NCBI GenBank assembly: GCA_944548615.1
Contig: OX155973.1
Location: 4,689,155-4,753,154 of the forward strand
From: Micropterix aruncella
Taxonomy: Eukaryota; Arthropoda; Insecta; Lepidoptera; Micropterigidae
DNA length: 64,000 nt
Direction: 5' to 3'
The translations under genes and the position numbers were made by a program. This document shows, piece by piece, positions 1 through 10,737 of this stretch. The notes beneath the pieces were generated by a model. The model was not told the DNA's origin. It searched no databases and saw only the letters and a program-made list of their open reading frames with translations. Every line of letters starts with the position of its first letter. Position 1 is the stretch's first letter.

Positions 1-232
1 GCCAACCTCTGATACGAGATGGCACTTTAAGAAAAAGAAGAAAGGGTTAATAGTAGGGATACAATGAATGTTTATTTACCAATTTTCTTAGCCTGTTTCT
101 TCTGTTTTTTTTTTCTCGATAATCAGGACAACATTCGTTGATTCCGATTAATCAAAAAAACACAATAATCATGTCGTAATCAGTTACATCCCCAGTCATA
201 GGCAACCCTCAAGAAGATTATTGTAGACATAC
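1..232. other. Cip4 intron, nothing recognised
   Basis: AT-rich intron sequence beginning with the GT donor of exon 7 at 231-232. Nothing else is recognised. Confidence 0.6.
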
Positions 233-404
233 CTAAAGCTGGATTAGCTTCGTATACTGCCTTCATCTTCATGAGTCCGTCGAGTGCGGCCTGCTCTTGT
301 GCTGCTTGTCTCTGGAGTTCGCTCACTTTGGCCGCCAGACGTTTACGCCTCTGGTTGGGCGGCAGGGCGTTGTATTCTTCTTTGCACTCCATTGATATAT
401 TGTT
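233..404 (-). CDS. Cip4: Cip4 exon 7: start of the HR1 (Cdc42-binding) region
   Basis: A 172-bp exon encoding NNISMECKEEYNALPPNQRR then KRLAAKVSELQRQAAQEQAA and LDGLMKMKAVYEANPAL. The LPPxQRRKxLxxKVxELxxxxxxExxxxxGLxKMKxVYxxNPxLG pattern is the HR1/REM coiled coil that binds Cdc42 in this family. The donor at 231-232 splits a Gly codon after NPAL. The acceptor is at 405-406; this start is in phase with exon 6, though a small exon between 404 and 8837 cannot be excluded. The C-terminal SH3 exons lie left of the window. Confidence 0.87.
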
Positions 405-527
405 CTGTAGTGAACGACAATTAATGTTAGTGACATCTTTTTGTTATATGTTGTTATGGTTCATATTCCTAGCGCATCTTATACAGGTAAAAAGTGATTA
501 CCGGTAATAAATCTGTAAATATTGTTA

Positions 528-841
528 GGGGCTCTCTAAACGATCAAGCATGCTTGTCAAGCATCGCGTCGCGGGTTGGGAGGGGATAGTGAACCGCAGG
601 AATAATGCAAATATATTTTTGAAATGTTTACCAAAAATGCCTAATTTTGTAGTTTATACCAGGGAGTCACGTTAATTAGACGTAATTGATTAATAAATGA
701 CTTGGCTCACTGGTATGATTACAAAATTAGGAATTTTTAGTAAATATTTTTTTGTTAATATATATGTTTCTTACGGTTTACGATCCCTGCCAGCCCGTGA
801 CGCAATGCTTGACAAGCATGCTTGATCATCTAGAGAACCCC
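528..841. mobile_element. Palindromic MITE with TTA target duplication (type M1)
   Basis: Long inverted ends begin GGGGCTCTCTAAACGATCAA and end TGATCATCTAGAGAACCCC; the arms pair inward over about 100 bp (GGAGTCACGTTAATTAGACG near the centre). It is flanked by TTA on both sides, the target size used by PIF/Harbinger elements. There is no coding capacity. A second copy is at 39185-39590, and one end of this family forms the backbone of the satellite at 35.9-38.4 kb. Confidence 0.75.
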
Positions 842-845
842 TTAA

Positions 846-1107
846 CCCATCAGGCCCCGGCCCCTCAGCCGATTGACAAGTTGATGTCCCAAAAAATTTT
901 AGTAAAAATTAGTAAAAAAAATTAATTATGACACTGTCACACCAAAACATTAGTTACTGCCAAACCACTGTACCCATAATTAAAATAAAACATATTAACA
1001 TAATAAAATATAATAAAATAAAACAAGTTAAATTAAAATAAAATTCAAACGGGGCCGTTACGATGAACCGTGTTGTGGCCGATATCGGCCAATTGGGGCT
1101 CTAGGGG
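846..1107. mobile_element. piggyBac-like MITE between TTAA sites
   Basis: The segment between TTAA at 842-845 and TTAA at 1108-1111 starts CCCATCAGGCCCC and ends GGGGCTCTAGGGG. CCC/GGG ends inside a TTAA duplication are the piggyBac pattern. Its right half (from about 960) is shared with 14255-14385, including GTGTTGTGGCCGATATCGGC. Confidence 0.6.
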
Positions 1108-1289
1108 TTAAGGTGAGATTGTAGAAATACAATAAATGATTGAAAAATATTATAACTGGACTTGTAATGTCAACATTCCGATTGAACACAGCGATTCCAA
1201 CGGTGTGTACACTTTTGGAAGCATTCCTGGAAAATTTTCCTAAAAATTTTTGTAGTATTTCCGTAGTATTCAAAATTGCATTTTCCAAG

Positions 1290-1620
1290 ATATTTTCTTA
1301 AGATATGGTGGAAATTCAACAGTATTTATGACTCTTGTGTAAGAGATATTCTAACAAAAAATTTACAATGTACTTTCGGCCCAACAACACCATCTGTGTA
1401 CCGAATTTCAAGTCTGTAAGTCAAAATTTTCGAGATTGAAGTATGACTAGCGCACCCTCTGGTGGACTTCAACTACAATCTTTTCAACTCTTGCCATGAT
1501 TAAATGATGCCTGCATGCCAAATTTCAGTTCAATCGGATAAGCGTTTGGGCGCTATCCAAAAATAACAGGAATGTTGTTGCAGCTCCTCCTCCGAGTTGG
1601 ATTGTGGGATCACACCGCCA
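1290..1620 (+). repeat. LINE 3'-tail-like interspersed repeat
   Basis: The stretch around 1430-1560 (GAAGTATGACTAGCGCACCC, then TTCAACTCTTGCCATGA and GGGCGCTATC) recurs at 11390-11560. The text resembles the non-coding 3' tail of insect LINEs (AATTTCAGTTCAATCGGATA). No ORF is present. Confidence 0.5.
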
Positions 1621-1920
1621 TTCCTACTTAGTATAGACACAGTATACCAGACAGTAGCTTCTCTTAGAAATAAATGAAATCAAAACAAATATGTCACAAG
1701 TTGTATGGGCTTGGATATGGCTGCCAGATGTCTCGCTACTCAGCCCACGCAGATATACAACGTTCGAAAACGTCGCCAGCTATTACCTTCGCGTAATGCT
1801 AACCAAAGGCGTTCGTCGAGACGTACCCCTCTGCCCACATTCCTCGCACCCTCTTCCCGCAATGCCCTGTAGCTCGAGAGTAAAGCTACTGATTGGTATA
1901 CTGTGGTATAGGTCCCTGTG

Positions 1921-2530
1921 AATCAGTACGTCCAGCTTCGTCGGTGTGGATGCGAGTTAGAGAAACCTATAAGGATGATGCAATGAGTAGCACACGGGAT
2001 TATGAGAGGTATAGTCGCTTCAAAAGGGGTGAAATGAGTGTGGAAGACGAACCTCGAGCTGGTCGCTTTTCAACGAGATCTGGTCGCCCTTCACGTTCCA
2101 GAAAACATTGAAAAATCTGAGGAAATATGAATGAAGACCGCATAATCACTATCACGGAACTTTCAGAAGCGACAGGTGTCTCTTGTAGTGCCTGTCAACA
2201 GATTTTGAGTGACGATTTCGGGATGAGACGCGTTGCAGCAAAGTTAGTTCTAAGAGTGCCCCACACAGATTTGAAGGTTCGTCGATATTTGGCTTCTCAG
2301 AGATAGACTGTCATTTCCTACGCACCCTACTCACTCGACCTGGCTCCCTCTGACTTCAATTTGTTTCCGACAATGAAAAGTGACCTCAAAGGGAAGAGAT
2401 TTGAAGATGCAGAGGAGGTGAAAGCAACTTCGCAGGCGGCACTAAAGGAGACTCAATCGAATAGTTCCAGAGATGTTGTCATCAATGGAAACACAGATTA
2501 GAAAAGTGTGTTATTTCAAATAGAGAGTAA
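1921..2530 (+). mobile_element. Decayed mariner-like transposase
   Basis: Broken frames still read as a mariner transposase. DYERYSRFKRGEMSVEDEPR is followed by a GRPS box, a helix-turn-helix part (ITITELSEATGVSCSACQQI) and FGMRRVAAKLVPR. Then, after a large internal deletion, comes the C-terminal YAPYSLDLAPSDFNLFPTMK and DLKGKRFEDAEEVK. The central catalytic part with the first two Asp residues is gone. At least one stop and several frameshifts make it inactive. This is one of five separate mariner relics in the window. Confidence 0.75.
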
Positions 2531-3344
2531 TTAGAAGGAGACTAACTTGGTTTTTATTATTATGTTAAAAGAATTTGCTGTAATCGCTGGAATGCTAATA
2601 CCACCGATCGGCGGTTTTCCGATGCGACAACTAGCGGGCGGCCAATCTCATTGAATTAGCCACCATTATGGAGTATATTAGCATGCGTGCACTAACACCA
2701 CCTACAAAGAAAATTTCGAGGGTTGAAAACATGCCATTGTGAGTTTCATTCCCGTGGCTAGCTTTCTAAGGGGTAAAATGAAACCCGTTACTTTTGGGTA
2801 CCCCTTCATATTTTATTTCTTTACTTCAGTAAAATTCTTTACTCGACTGACTTTACTTCAGTGAAAGTATATTTTTTGTATAAGCATTAAAAATAAAAAT
2901 CTCGCAGTATGACTGAAGGAATAAAAGCCTTAATAATAGAATGTATCTTAACGATGAAGCGATTAAAGCGTACCTTAAGGTTCTGGCAAGCGTCCACAAG
3001 CTTCTGCGGCAAAATTCAGATGATGAAGTGTGATGAAAGAAGCGGCCATGCATGAAGCAAATTATATGGAACATAAACGAATGGTGAATGGAGTTAGGCG
3101 GCGATCAGACAGAACTATAACAGATCGAGAATCTTAGGTAATTGCGAGTCAACAAATTAGAAGGAACAGTTATTTAGTAAGCCCTAATGGCTAAAATGGC
3201 AATATATAAATCTCCATAAATCAATGCTCGGCACGAGGCTCCATATTGGAAAATGGCAGCCTTATTCCGGTTTTTCGAATATAAATTCTGATCCTTTAGT
3301 TTTATGACATGATTCTATGGGGAAAAGCTGCTGACATTGTTTTT
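2531..3344. other. Intron, nothing recognised
   Basis: AT-rich sequence. Short frames here have no recognisable family. Confidence 0.5.
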
Positions 3345-4260
3345 AGAAAATTTTAGAAATCGCAGTTTTAGATTTTTTCTAGGAATTATGTGATTGTCCT
3401 AGAGAAGAGATCAAGATCTTTAAAGAGGTAAAACAGGGATTTAGCTGGCAGGCCGCGAGCGAATCAATCTCCAGAAACCAATGAAAAGCTTTTTCGATTA
3501 TTGAGAATGGTTTTGGAGTGGATTGTTTTTGCCTCTAGAGCCATTCCTGTATTCCAGAACTGTATTGGGAGGCCATTCCAGAACTGTATTGGGAGGCCAT
3601 TCCAGAACTGTATTGGCAGGCCGTTCCAGAACTGTAATGGGACACCAACTGTATTAGAGACCATTTGAGAACTGCATTGCAAGGTCATTCCAGAACTGTA
3701 TTGGAAGGCCATTCCAGAACTCTTTTGGAAGGTCATTCCAGAACTGTATTGGGAGACCATTCCAGAACTGTATTGGGAGGTCATTTCAGAACTGTATTGG
3801 GAGGCAATTCCAGAACGAATACACTATATTGGGAGGCAATTCCAGAACTAATACACTGTATTGGGAGGCCATTTCAGAACTGTATTGGGAGGCAATTCCA
3901 GAACTAATACACTATATTGGAAGGCTATTCCAGAACTGCATTGGGACGCTATAACCAAACTGTACTGGAAGACCATTTAAGAACTGCATTGCGAAGTCAT
4001 TCCATAACTGTATTGGAAGGCCATTTCAGAACTGTTTTGGAAGGTCATTCCAGAACTGTATTGGGAGACCATTCCACAGCTGTATTGGGGCGCCATTTCA
4101 GAACTGAATTGGGAGGCAATTCCAGAATTGTAATGGGAGGTTTGAATTTGGCAAGAGTCACGGAGAGACTAATTACCTCTAGAATAACAACAGCAAGGAC
4201 TTTGACGTTGTGTAGGTGTACCATCTTTGATCTAAGGCGGACTTGCAGACAGTTAAAATA
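3345..4260 (-). mobile_element. LINE (REL type) fragment expanded by a minisatellite
   Basis: On the minus strand, 4145-4260 matches the zinc-knuckle to linker part of the main LINE copy (DQGRYTYRHDKVLAVI and the region after it). The part 3345-3540 matches its endonuclease region, with a deletion near 3462. Between the two halves, where one copy of the LINE segment encoding PIQFVRDG should be, sits an array of about 24 short repeats. It is inactive. Confidence 0.8.
3541..4140. repeat. 24-bp minisatellite, about 24 units
   Basis: The unit is close to CCAGAACTGTATTGGGAGGC plus CATT, with a 24-bp period (8 codons, so frames stay open on both strands). Three units carry an extra AATACAC and are about 31 bp. 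A block from 3669 recurs from 3979, so a larger ~310-bp duplication is superimposed. The short repetitive peptides in these frames are not genes. Confidence 0.9.
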
Positions 4261-4595
4261 TATCTAGCTATGGAATATCTTCGAAATAGATCGAGTCTGA
4301 GACCTGAAGTTCGGGTGTATTACTCACATTACTAAAAATCGATTGCCTTTAGATAACCTTTGATAGTTTAAAACTTAGGTCTTACTCAACTACTTTGCCT
4401 AAGTAAAGTCCTAAGTAAAGTTCCTTCTAGTTGATAGACTCCATTGATGTATTTCTCCTAATATTCTTTAACTATAAGAAAGCGCATGCAAATGTATAAT
4501 GCATTACAAAACATTCTGTACCACTAAAAACCATGCAATAGAGAGATGTGTGCAAAATTATTTAGAAACTGCGCCCAGTCTAGTATTCTCACAGC

Positions 4596-4857
4596 CAGTG
4601 GCGGATCCAGGGGGGGGGCTAAGGGGCTGAGCCCCCCCCCCCCCCAAACATAAATAAACAAAACTTTCAGATTTGTTACTGAACTGTATATTAAAAATTT
4701 GTTAGTTCAGTCTAATTTAGTAGGTATACCTAATTTCTTAATTTAGTTGCACTACAGGTTTTTACGAATATTCTGGAATTATTGTTATTTACTGATATAG
4801 CTATTAGCGAGACCGACCCTTGGCCCCCCCCAAATATAAATCCTGGATCCGCCACTG
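4596..4857. mobile_element. hAT-type MITE with 8-bp target duplication
   Basis: Inverted ends CAGTGGCGGATCCAGGGGG and GGATCCGCCACTG enclose 262 bp. The flanks are perfect 8-bp direct repeats, CTCACAGC at 4588-4595 and 4858-4865, as produced by hAT transposases. There is no ORF, so it was moved in trans. C and G runs follow each end. Confidence 0.88.
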
Positions 4858-5125
4858 CTCACAGCTATGGACTAAAATACAAAGGAAAGGAGAATGCGAG
4901 GCTAACCGAGAAATAAAAATCGCGCCGCTTGAGACGGTTGTGTAACAAACAGAACTTAAACGGGTTCATCCGCCGACCGAGACAGGGCGCTCATCGATTT
5001 TATTTGTGAAATTAATATTTAGATGAAATCAGTCAGACACAACCACAAGGGTGACACAACCACTTTTTCTCTATGCCTGTACTTGCATATTTAATGCTTA
5101 TTTAATACTTGATATGTATATATTT

Positions 5126-5262
5126 GTAAATAGGATAAAACGAATTTACCGCGTGAAGATGTAGCCGAAACGTTGGGTGCTACAAACTTGGTACAAACTT
5201 CACGCGGTAAATTTGTTTTATTCTATTTATAATGTCGAACAACCGCGATAGTCTTCGATTTC
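5126..5262 (+). mobile_element. Short Penelope-like inverted-repeat element
   Basis: Inverted halves run from GTAAATAGGATAAAACG to TTTATTCTATTTATAATGTCG around a shortened centre. One end carries an extra tail, AACAACCGCGATAGTCTTCG. Near-perfect 14-bp repeats flank it (ATATGTATATATTT at 5112 and ATATGTACATATTT at 5263). It belongs with the copies at 11913, 54787 and 60166. Confidence 0.65.
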
Positions 5263-5885
5263 ATATGTACATATTTATAACAATTTTAATGTTTCTTTCA
5301 ATGCATGTTTATATTGTATATTACATCTCATGCAATTAGTTATAACAGTAGTTGATTTATTTATGAATTAAATGAAATCACATGATACAAGATTCAAACA
5401 CTATACACACACTACGTAAATACTCACATAGACAAAATTGAATGTAGCCCGAATTCCAATACCACCAGAATATAAACCAAACAGAAAAAGATAATGGTAA
5501 ATTGTAAATTATATCTAAAATTGTCTAATACGATTATGCACAAACTATGCATTTTTATATTAAATGTACGAGGTGAACAAACAATTCTCCCAAAAAATCT
5601 GACTGGTGTGTGTGACATAACGCTTTTAGGTGGAAGAAAAATCTAAACGGAAAAATGAAATTCAGAAATTTTAAACTTTTGAGTTTTTATCTCCCGAGAG
5701 TAGAATAACATCAGTCATAGCAGCCGCAGATACAGAAAAACTCAAAGGGAGGGCGCTTAAAGAGACCTTGAGCTACGGGTGCAATAACAAATCATCACGT
5801 CACATGCAAAGGCTAATATGATACCTATGCAAGTACAACTACTCAGCTGACAAATAAATTGCGTAATAAATGGATACTTAGAGGT
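5263..5885. other. Intron, nothing recognised
   Basis: AT-rich sequence without recognisable repeats or coding features. Confidence 0.5.
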
Positions 5886-6850
5886 GTCAACTAGAATGGG
5901 CGAAGCCCTCACCCTAGCCCCTTGAGTATGATACGACCAAATCTGGTTCTGAAACAATTATCCGTTGAGTATGATACGACCAGATCTGGTTCCGCGTTTT
6001 TTTCACTTCTTTGACGTTCTCATATTTATTCATAATTATCTAATTGTTTTACAAAATGATATTTCAATATTCTATATTCGAAATTTCAATGCAATCATTG
6101 TGCAGTTGTTCTTTTTATGATTGGTGTAGTAGTTTCGTAGTTATAGTACTTTAAGGTCGATGTCGCCGAAAATCCTGCAAAAGAGACAGATGCATCCATG
6201 AAAATACCCATTTACTCCAAGGGCTAGGAAGTTTTAACGATATTGATCGTTCTGTCTGCCGTGACGTGAGTGTAGAAGACTTTCAACTTAGACAAGAAAG
6301 ACGAAACTGTCCACTGTAAGAAGCCAACACTTTACGGCGAGACACTGGGTTTGCACCCAGCGAGCGGCCTCGCTGGGTACAAACCCAGTGTATACAATCA
6401 GTTTCAGCCAGATTTTTTCAGCCTCCCGATGGGTTACAGGTGAGAGGTCGCTTGCGCGGTCCTCTTCCTTTATGTAGCCTTGATTCGGTGTCTACCGAAT
6501 CTATCGCGGACCATGGCGTCCATTGCCCAGCTTACCATTCGGAATAGGCGGCCGAATTGGTCGTTTCAAGATAGGTTGCCATAAGGTTAACAACAACACC
6601 CGCTCTATAGGAAAAATAGCCATTTCCAGACGCCCCCCGGTTATCAATCGGAATGCATGGTCGATTGGCTGACACTGCACAGTGCATAAAACGTCCGGGA
6701 GCGCCCAGAGTAATTCCCAGGGAACTGGCCCGCAGGCACAGAGTCCTAACCGAACTCCCACTTCTACAAGGAGGCTACCGGATGCGTTGGGTCACCCTAA
6801 CACATGGGCCATAATGGCCTATCTCCACTGGGCCCATTAGCTCCTCAAGT
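5886..6850 (+). mobile_element. Family G retroposon, diverged copy with nested MITE
   Basis: The sequence matches the GC-rich family G at 22385, 44596 and 51453: GGAAGTTTTAACGAT, CGGTGTCTACCGAATCTATC, CCGCTCTATAGGAAA, and an end near GGGCCCATTAGCTCC. The copy is old and has a local inverted repeat near 6340-6395 (ACTGGGTTTGCACCCAGCGA). A piggyBac-type MITE lies inside at 5918-6223. No protein is encoded. Confidence 0.7.
5918..6223 (+). mobile_element. piggyBac-type MITE (family PB1) flanked by CTAG
   Basis: A 306-bp copy of the PB1 family also found at 10979, 15539 and 56699. It begins CCCCTTGAGTATGATACGAC and ends CCATTTACTCCAAGGG. The other copies sit between TTAA; this one sits between CTAG (5914-5917 and 6224-6227). 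It is inserted in a family G copy. Confidence 0.75.
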
Positions 6851-8164
6851 AGATGGATACGCGGGCGGGCGTGAATCACACTTGGTGCTGGGCCGATCGC
6901 ATCAAGGGGCGCGCGCGCCCCCCAATATGTATCTGCTGCTGAGTCATAGTCATATTTTATTAATTCCAAAAAGTACATAGGTACTGTGGAATACATCAAT
7001 TTGCAATTGTTCGAAGTTATTCACACTTCTTTTATGTATAGGCAAGGCACCTTCGGATCAATTACAAATATCAAACAGAATCAAATCACAAAAGAAACAT
7101 ATCAACAAAAAAAAATACTAATAAGTTTTTAAAAATAGTCAATCAGAAAAAGGTAAACGCAACAAACTAACGAAGATTGAAACTATCAATAGCAGTTGCT
7201 ATGTTGAGAAAATATAATTTATTTATTATTTATTAAAATTACATCAATTAACATTCAGGGAGGTGTATTAGTAAAACAACATGTTAGATGATTGCTTAAG
7301 TTAGTGCCCGATTTGAGGATAAATTTTAACTTATTAAAGATTAAGGGGGTATTATGTTTTAGAGGATAATATTTTAGGTGTTTTTCCGAGTAGGATAAAA
7401 AAAATTAAAACATTTTTACAATCCATTTTTTAACAAAATGTTCCTAACTTTTTTTAGAATGTAAAAAAAAACACCAAAAAAATCAAAGAGTTACAGGCTA
7501 GTGGGGACTAAAAAAAGGTGCATCCTGCTCGACATTGTTTCCAACCCTTGTAGTGTTATGAAACAAAGTAAAATAAAAAAAATATTGATCAGTAAGGATG
7601 TCGCTATGACCTGGACCTTAAAAAGAAAATATTTTTTTTTCTGCGAATTGGCGACGATAAGAAATAAAAGAAAATTGCCACTGTTTTTTGAAATTTCCAG
7701 TTTTTTTTTAAAAAGCAAACTTTTTTTTTCAAAATACATGCTTCTGGATACAGAGGGATAAGCAAAGATGATTTTCACCAAATTTCAAAAAAATCGTTTA
7801 AGCAGAACTTAAGTTATCATGTCGAGCAGGTCAAAGAAAAAAGCATTTAAAGTTTGAGACAATGTTTTGGGAGTGTAACTTGGATAATGGTACTTAATTC
7901 TCACATTTCGTTATACTTCAAAATTAACATTTTCTGAAGTTCTTACAACTAAGGGAGCTATTCTGGCTTCATACTTCTTCATACAGAAGTCAGGTATTAT
8001 ATACCCTTTATTGATCAATTCGTTCCGGAACGATCGGTTTAGATGCAAAGTCACAAATGTCGCTGTAGCTCCGAAAACAATTCGAATATTGAAAAATCTT
8101 CTTAAGGACATCCTGTAAAAAAAATTAACTTTTTTTTAAATTTCTAGACCAGAATACCCTTAAG
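6851..8164. other. AT-rich intron, nothing recognised
   Basis: Homopolymer-rich sequence. A short inverted pair (CCTGCTCGACAT near 7523 and its complement near 7818) may bound a decayed MITE, but I cannot define its ends. Frames at 7491-8111 have no family I recognise. Confidence 0.45.
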
Positions 8165-8415
8165 TAGAGGAGTTTTATTAATCAAGTATATTTCCATTCT
8201 TTTCTATAATTGTTGTATAGCAATCGACAAGCTTGTCGATTCCATTTTTAAAGAAACGGCTTGTTTTGTCAAAAAGTTTATGAATTGGTTTTCTACAGCT
8301 CCATGGACCTAAAATTTTCGCCATTCAAACCGTTCTGTAAAGACCGATCTGGAGGCACAGTATCGGAAGAATATGGTGGGTGCTGGGGAATTTGCCACTG
8401 GAACTCTTAGGCTGC
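8165..8415 (-). mobile_element. mariner transposase C-terminal relic
   Basis: On the minus strand, broken frames read FQWQIPQHPPYSSDTVPPD, then RSLQNGLNGENFRSMEL and a final LLKRMEIYLINKT. This follows the mariner order: YSPDxAPSD catalytic block, SLQNxLNGKNFxSME, and the C-terminal helix. Stops and frameshifts are frequent and the N-terminal two thirds are missing. Confidence 0.65.
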
Positions 8416-8513
8416 AATCCAATTTAATTCATAAATATCTCGGAGAGGCACTCATAGGGGTTAGGTTTATTGGTAGTATTTTATACCTAATATTTTAAAG
8501 CTTTTTTTTTTAA

Positions 8514-8732
8514 CCCCTCGAGCCGCAAGATTTCGCGAGCGCATGTCTTTGAAAGACTATGTATAATTTTAGATTTATTATGGCGGCCGACCAAAATGCT
8601 AATTTCTCCCAAACTGTTGTTGCACTTTAGAATTGTTGCATATTAGAACTTTAGAATACTAACTTTAGAGTCCAATCGGTCCCAACGAGGCGCAACTGTG
8701 CTTTTACGTTTGAGTCTGATCGGCTCGAGGGG
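8514..8732. mobile_element. piggyBac-like MITE with TTAA duplication
   Basis: 219 bp with perfect 12-bp inverted ends (CCCCTCGAGCCG and CGGCTCGAGGGG). TTAA flanks both sides at 8510-8513 and 8733-8736. No ORF. It lies in the intron downstream of Cip4 exon 6. Confidence 0.8.
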
Positions 8733-8836
8733 TTAAGATTATTTGGAAATAAGGTATTTTCAAAGCAACCAAGACGGATCCACTACTCATGCACCGACAC
8801 CGAACCAATCTAAACTCAAGAATGAAAGGCGCTCAC

Positions 8837-9076
8837 TTTGTTAGATCCGAATATGGCGAACAGTCCGACCCTCTTCTTGAGTTTTCCCCCGGAGAGAGTC
8901 CCCCGAGCGGCCGTGTGGTGGGAGACTGGGGCACTGTGGGGGCCATCCGCGGAGTCCGGCCCGAGGCTCAGGCCCTGGGCCCCGCCGGGGGGCCCTCGGC
9001 CGCTCATCTCCTCGAAAGGCACGTCTGCGGGGGGGAAGAAGCCCGATTTGTAGCGGTCTATCACCAGTTGTGTATC
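8837..9076 (-). CDS. Cip4: Cip4 exon 6: post-F-BAR linker
   Basis: A 240-bp, 80-codon exon starting DTQLVIDRYKSGFFPPADVP then FEEMSGRGPPGG. This is the extension after the F-BAR, where vertebrate homologues read xYKSGFxPPGDxxFED. The middle is a Gly/Pro/Ser-rich, likely disordered linker. It ends KLKKRVGLFAIFGSNK, which resembles the basic KxxxxWPFxxxNK tail before the HR1 domain in the family. The acceptor is ATCTTTGCAG at 9077-9078; the donor is GTGAGC ending at 8836. GC content is much higher than in the flanking introns, as expected for exon. Both ends are phase 0. Confidence 0.87.
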
Positions 9077-9286
9077 CTGCAAAGATAATAATACCACATT
9101 CTTAGGGCACAATAAGTAATAAATAAGGTTCAAAATGGCCCAAATGTTTTAAAATTGCACGACCTGCAAACAAAACAAGCAGAGGCACATGTAGGCTTAT
9201 CATGAAACTTGGAAATGTTACAAATTAATAGTGGATAGGTAGACCAAGACAGAAATCTCTTAAATTCAATTGTCGGAGGCACTCGA

Positions 9287-10140
9287 GTCTCAGGACTAGA
9301 GCCGTCAACTACAACGGGCGTATATGATCGTTGCAACGAAATATGATCGTTGCATCTCCCGTGAAGTGAGCGCAGAAGACTTAGGACAAAACAGTCCACC
9401 GTTAAGCTCCGCCACATGCCCGTAAGAGGCCAACGCCTTATCCGCGAGATAACAAGGTATGTTACCCAGCGGGCTTACACTCACACCCTTACTTCCAGTT
9501 GCGACCAGATTACTCTGATCTCTCGACTGGTTAAGAGTTCGAGGTCGCTTGTGCGGTCCACTCCCTTACGAAGCGGTGAAATGGTGACTACCGAATCTAT
9601 CGCGGACCACGGCATCCTTTGCCCGGCTGTTCCCCCGGAATCGGGTAGCTGATGGTCGTTTCAAGAGCAGTCGCCGTAAGGTCAGCAACCACCCCCGCTC
9701 TAAAGGAAACAGTCCTGCTTCCAGACTCCCCCGATTGTTAGTCGGAATGCACAATCGATTGGCTTACGCCGCACGGTGCGCAGACCGTCCAGGAGCGCCA
9801 TAAGATTGACTCCTAGGTGAAACTAGCCCTAAGGCCAGAGTCCTGCCCGGGCTCGCACTTCATGCGTGGAGTCCGCCGGATGGGTGTTGACCCGTGAGTG
9901 TGAAATGAAATGAAATGAAATGAAAAATACCTTTATTGTACTAACAAAAATAATTACATGGGTAAAGAAAACTTAAATTCTATTTTAACTTATTACAAAC
10001 GGCGGGCTTATCGTTTCGCGATTTCTTACAGCCAACCGTGTAATACAGCCGTGTAATACAGTAATACAGCCAACAGTGTGACCGACCCTGAACAAATGGG
10101 TCTTCGTGGCCAACTCAGCAAGGGCCCATTAGCTCCCCAA
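9287..10140 (+). mobile_element. Family G retroposon (subtype A) with an insertion
   Basis: Starts near CTAGAGCCGTCAACTACAAC and ends GGGCCCATTAGCTCCCC. It includes the shared landmarks GTAAGAGGCCAACGCCTTA, CTACCGAATCTATCGCGGAC and GACCCGTGAGTGTG. At about 9902-10078 it is interrupted by foreign sequence whose left edge is a (TGAAA)n tract followed by ACCTTTATTGTAC. This looks like a retroposed insert in the minus orientation with its A-rich tail. Confidence 0.75.
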
Positions 10141-10204
10141 AGTCTCAGGACTGCATATTATGGCAGTTCCGACTGCCAACAGAACAGAAATATAGCTTAA
10201 CAAG

Positions 10205-10530
10205 TCAATATATTAAAAAGAATAAAAAACACGACTGCCATTACAGAAAGTGAACTATTGTATTTATAATTATTTTTATCACGGTTTTTTTATGAAATGT
10301 TTGTGGTTTAGGTATGTGTCCATATAGATATGTGTATATTTCCGTAATGTACTCAATCAGACCTTTCATTTGACACTTAACACATTATAGTTATGTTAAT
10401 TTACTGCCATTTGAACATTTGGACATTTAGACAACTACTTACTTGATATTTGGAGTTATGTTCTGGTTTCTGTGGAATAAAGAGATGGAAAACATGCAAA
10501 GATGAATCCTGAACACATAACACTTTTTTT
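10205..10530. repeat. Interspersed repeat H, copy 1
   Basis: A copy of a family also at 14645, 45797 and 55050. Landmarks are ACTGCCATTACAGAAAGTGA, CCATATAGAT, and CAGACCTTTCATTTGACAC. It is probably a LINE 3' non-coding region; no ORF. Confidence 0.6.
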
Positions 10531-10544
10531 TTTGGGGAGTTGTA

Positions 10545-10737
10545 TAAAAATAGGAAGACGTCGGGACGTCCTTCGACCTTAAAAATAGACAAAAACATGC
10601 GAAAAGTGGCAAAACGTTTAAACAGGCGATTGACTATTCGAGAGCTTTCCAAAGAACTGAACATCTCATATGGGTCCTTGCAAAGCGTTTTAACCGATAA
10701 TTTGCAAATGAGACAAGTGAGTGCGAAATCTGTTCCC
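10545..10737 (+). mobile_element. mariner transposase N-terminal (helix-turn-helix) fragment
   Basis: Reads GRPSTLKIDKNMRKVAKRLN, RRLTIRELSKELNISYGSLQ and SVLTDNLQMRQVSAKSVPR. This is the second DNA-binding helix-turn-helix of a mariner transposase. It stops at about 10737, where a LINE fragment starts. Confidence 0.75.

Noticed and set aside
271..507. Plus-strand ORF overlapping Cip4 exon 7
   Set aside because: Shadow of the exon; no homology, and the minus-strand reading is clearly HR1.
3464..4267. Repetitive proteins (QYSSGM-type and GHSRTVLE-type frames)
   Set aside because: They are open only because the minisatellite period is 24 bp; both strands are open and the array sits in a dead LINE.
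7491..8111. Small genes in the 7.5-8.1 kb interval
   Set aside because: Low-complexity K/F-rich frames from A/T runs; no domain recognised on either strand.
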